A stretch of 64,000 nucleotides of DNA. Origin: Shimia sp. R9_2. Its GTDB lineage: Bacteria > Pseudomonadota > Alphaproteobacteria > Rhodobacterales > Rhodobacteraceae. Below the pieces are notes generated by a model. That model had not been told where the DNA came from and searched no databases. It saw only the letters and a list, made by a program, of their open reading frames with translations. The position numbers and the translations under genes were made by a program. Shown here piece by piece: positions 61,784 to 64,000 of this stretch. The stretch spans positions 1 through 64,000 of the forward strand of contig NZ_JAGHRO010000008.1 of assembly GCF_017743735.1 (NCBI RefSeq), given 5' to 3'. The stretch's first letter is position 1; every line of letters begins with the position of its first letter.

Positions 61784-63169
61784 TCAGCCCCCTACCCGCG
61801 CATCAACCCTGCGGCTGCCAAGGATCACAGCGGCAAAACCGATCACCAAGACGATCAGACAGATTTGCAGGAGCTGTTCGTATTTGTGGCCGTCATAAAG
61901 CAGGCCTGCAAAAACCTCTGCGCTGCGGAACATATAGGCCATGGCGCCGATCATGGCGGCGGCGAAGCTCACGAGATAGGACCAGAGCGGCACGGTGCGG
62001 TTGCTCAGCAAGCCGACAACCAGCACCGGTGTGAGGAACATCGAGGCCGTGCCGGAGACCGCCACCGCATCAAACAGGGTCTGATTGCCCCAAAGGGTCA
62101 GCGCGCCGCCTGCAACGGCAAAGAACAGCATGGCAATGCGGCCGCCCATGAGGGTGCGCGGCGCTATCCGCAGCTCTTCAACCACAAGGCGGGACGCGGA
62201 GCTGAGGGCGGAATCCAGTGTGGAGAGCGCTGACACCAGCAGAGACACCAGAAGCAGCGTGAACACCCAGGTTGGCAGCATTGTGGACCAAGTGCCGAGC
62301 AGCTGGCCCTCGTAAGCGGCCCCCTCAAGCGCGGCCTGAATGCCAAAGAAGCCAAAGGCGATGATGCAGAGGGTGGAGATCCAAAAGGCGTGCAGGAAGC
62401 TTTTGCGGGTGGTGTCACGGTCGGCAAGGAAGCCACGGTCCATCATCACCGGATCATGCACCGGATAGGAGAAAACCTGCAGCGCGGCGACCACCAACAG
62501 CACCCAGCCATTGTGCGGGCCGGAGACACCGGGCGCGGTCAGAACCGCGCCGAGGTCAAAGCCGGGACGCAGGATCAGCGCCACAAAGGCCGCACCAAAG
62601 ACCACGAGGAAAAGGCTCATCTGCACCACGTCAGTGCGCAGTGCGGCAGAGAGGCCACCCCAAGCGGAATAGGCCAGAGCCAGGATGCCGACCACCAGAA
62701 TGGCGGTGGTGCTGGCGCTCGCAACCTCGGGGAAGGCGGCGGAGAAGATCAGGCCCACAACAAGCAGGTTGGCAAAGACTTCTGAGAGCAAACGCAGGGC
62801 GATGACGACGTTATAGGCGGTGGTGCCTGCCGCGCCGAAGCGATCGGTAAGCCAGTCCTGCACCGAGCGCGCACCTTGTGCGCGCATGCGGTTGACGATG
62901 TAGCCACCGGTGAGAAAAGAGCCGTAGTAGGCCGCATAGGCAAGCGTGCCCGCGATGCCGTAGTAAAACCCGAGGATCGCGGCGTTCATCAGCGAGCGGG
63001 CAAAGATCCAGGTGGTGACTTGCGAGAACACCAGCGTCCAGAGCTGTGGCGCGTTGCCGGAAACAGATTGCCCACCAAAGAAGCCTTCGACCGAGGCGCG
63101 GCGCGGCGCGACAAAAAGGCTGAGCACAATGATGGCTGCGAAGATCGTGATAATGGCGGTGGCCTGCAT
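61784..63169 (-). CDS. Sodium:solute symporter family protein
   Basis: An SSS-family transporter of 461 residues with about 13 hydrophobic helices. Family features include FFGGQSVSGNAPQLWTLVFSQV near the N-terminus, GGLSAALRTDVVQMSLFLVVFGAA in the middle and LVSALSTLDSALSSASRLVVEE in the TM8 region with the Na-site Ser/Thr residues. Substrate unknown; PutP- or DUF-type relatives vary. Only 19 bp upstream of the ABC ATPase gene on the same strand, so they may be cotranscribed. Confidence 0.88.
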   Translation of the reverse strand: MQATAIITIFAAIIVLSLFVAPRRASVEGFFGGQSVSGNAPQLWTLVFSQVTTWIFARSLMNAAILGFYYGIAGTLAYAAYYGSFLTGGYIVNRMRAQGARSVQDWLTDRFGAAGTTAYNVVIALRLLSEVFANLLVVGLIFSAAFPEVASASTTAILVVGILALAYSAWGGLSAALRTDVVQMSLFLVVFGAAFVALILRPGFDLGAVLTAPGVSGPHNGWVLLVVAALQVFSYPVHDPVMMDRGFLADRDTTRKSFLHAFWISTLCIIAFGFFGIQAALEGAAYEGQLLGTWSTMLPTWVFTLLLVSLLVSALSTLDSALSSASRLVVEELRIAPRTLMGGRIAMLFFAVAGGALTLWGNQTLFDAVAVSGTASMFLTPVLVVGLLSNRTVPLWSYLVSFAAAMIGAMAYMFRSAEVFAGLLYDGHKYEQLLQICLIVLVIGFAAVILGSRRVDARVGG

Positions 63170-63260
63170 GGAATTTCCCCAGTTCGTCAGACTTTCCGCC
63201 TAGCAGGCAGCAACAGTTCGCACCAGCCGCCCCACAAAAACGTGAAAGCCTGTAAAGGAA

Positions 63261-64000
63261 TTACCCTGCGTCCACCAAATCAAATGCCACTTCGGCAAGC
63301 TGTCGGCCGTTGACCTGCACCGCAAGCTTATGAGGGCCCGGATGCAGCTTGAAGGTCGAGGCGTTGGCTTTGAGCGGGTGTTTCTTGGACAGATCCAAAC
63401 GGCCACCTGCGGGCACTTTGCCCTGCTTGAGCTTAAAGACCTTCTGGCCGGTTTTGCCTTCCGGGCGGTGGAAGGTCAGTACATAGTCGACAATCACCGG
63501 CACCGGGCTGTGCGCATCGGTGCTGAGCGTGACGGCGACATTGAGCGCCTCGCCGATCACGATGCTGTCAGCCCCTACGCTGAGGTTTTGCACCGTGACG
63601 GGCGCGTCTGCGGCAAATCCCAGATGCGAAAGCGCATCGGGATGGCCCGCTTTCACAGCGGTGCGCAGGGCGTGACGTGTCATCCAATCCAGCTCTTTGG
63701 CGGTCTGTGTGCCGTCGGCCTGCCAAGCGGCGAGGTGCTGCACCACCACCCCTGTGTCGATCTTGGAAATGTCGTTGAGGTGGTTGGCCACGGAGCGCGT
63801 CACATAGCGGGTTGGATCGCTGTGTAGCTGCGCCAGCAGCGGCAGGGGAGCAAGCGGGTCAATGTCGATCTTTTTGGCCCATGGCAGTTTGGGGCGGGTG
63901 CCTTCGCTGACCAGACGGCGCACGTGGTAGTTTTCATCCTGCGCCCAGTCTGCCAGACGAGCGAAGGTTTCTTCGGGCCAGCGGTTCAGGAAGGGGCGGA
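63261..64000 (-). CDS. DNA alkylation repair protein, 5'-truncated by window edge
   Basis: Partial gene; the start lies beyond position 64000. HEAT-like repeats of the AlkC/AlkD family are visible: FLNRWPEETFARLADW, HVRRLVSEGTRPKLPWA, and RYVTRSVANHLNDISK. The last 115 residues form an Ig-like C-terminal domain (VQNLSVGADSIVIGEALNV to the end) with strands such as PVPVIVDYVLTFHRP. That domain is found in AlkC-type DNA glycosylases that remove 3-methyl bases. Convergent neighbours are absent; the symporter gene follows on the same strand. Confidence 0.85.
   Translation of the reverse strand, partial: RPFLNRWPEETFARLADWAQDENYHVRRLVSEGTRPKLPWAKKIDIDPLAPLPLLAQLHSDPTRYVTRSVANHLNDISKIDTGVVVQHLAAWQADGTQTAKELDWMTRHALRTAVKAGHPDALSHLGFAADAPVTVQNLSVGADSIVIGEALNVAVTLSTDAHSPVPVIVDYVLTFHRPEGKTGQKVFKLKQGKVPAGGRLDLSKKHPLKANASTFKLHPGPHKLAVQVNGRQLAEVAFDLVDAG

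Overview
This 64 kb chromosomal window looks like a marine alphaproteobacterium of the Rhodobacteraceae, Roseobacter group. The basis is high-GC, densely packed coding DNA, two BCCT osmolyte transporters, a form II CoxL-type molybdenum hydroxylase cluster, the DUF2849-cysI-cysH-DUF934-fpr block and the alr-mlaEF-pqiA-radA-cvpA-purF neighbourhood. The group assignment is inference from gene content; no rRNA gene is present. No tRNA, rRNA, CRISPR array, prophage or insertion sequence was found.

Layout. 0.4-3 kb: two tandem Kdo transferases. 3.5-6 kb: hybrid sensor kinase. 6-9.6 kb: three tandem M20 amidohydrolase paralogues. 9.8-14 kb: DctB-like kinase, a degenerate DctD-like regulator and an MFS transporter. 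14-17.5 kb: two divergent BCCT transporters, the second framed by a 20-codon leader ORF and a 29-residue membrane microprotein. 17.7-22.5 kb: Lrp-type regulator and the assimilatory sulfate/sulfite reduction operon with its ferredoxin reductase. 22.5-24.1 kb: infC, which appears to start at AUA, between two small membrane or secreted proteins. 24.2-32.4 kb: form II CoxSLM hydroxylase with MoxR, VWA, XdhC and molybdopterin-binding helpers. 32.6-37 kb: orphan protein, pyrC, pyrE, dnaB. 37.3-52.7 kb: alr, mlaE, mlaF, then an RTX/type I secretion cassette, then pqiA-like, radA, cvpA, a TAXI protein, purF and a DUF2199 protein. 52.9-57 kb: small protein, SDR, surE-pcm-nlpD. 57-59.7 kb: DUF815 ATPase and tatABC. 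59.9-64 kb: WYL regulator, orphan ABC ATPase, SSS symporter, and a DNA alkylation repair gene cut by the window edge.

Most genes are housekeeping or transport. The most distinctive items are these. The RTX gene leader can be drawn in two mutually exclusive folds, one of which buries its ribosome binding site. Two intergenic arrays carry the same 11-bp repeat. The DctD-like protein lacks both the Walker A lysine and the GAFTGA loop. The second BCCT gene has two tiny flanking ORFs. The type I secretion ABC protein carries an extra C-terminal domain. A REP-like element occurs three times. Start codons were chosen from ribosome binding sites and family N-termini and are noted where they differ from the longest open frame.
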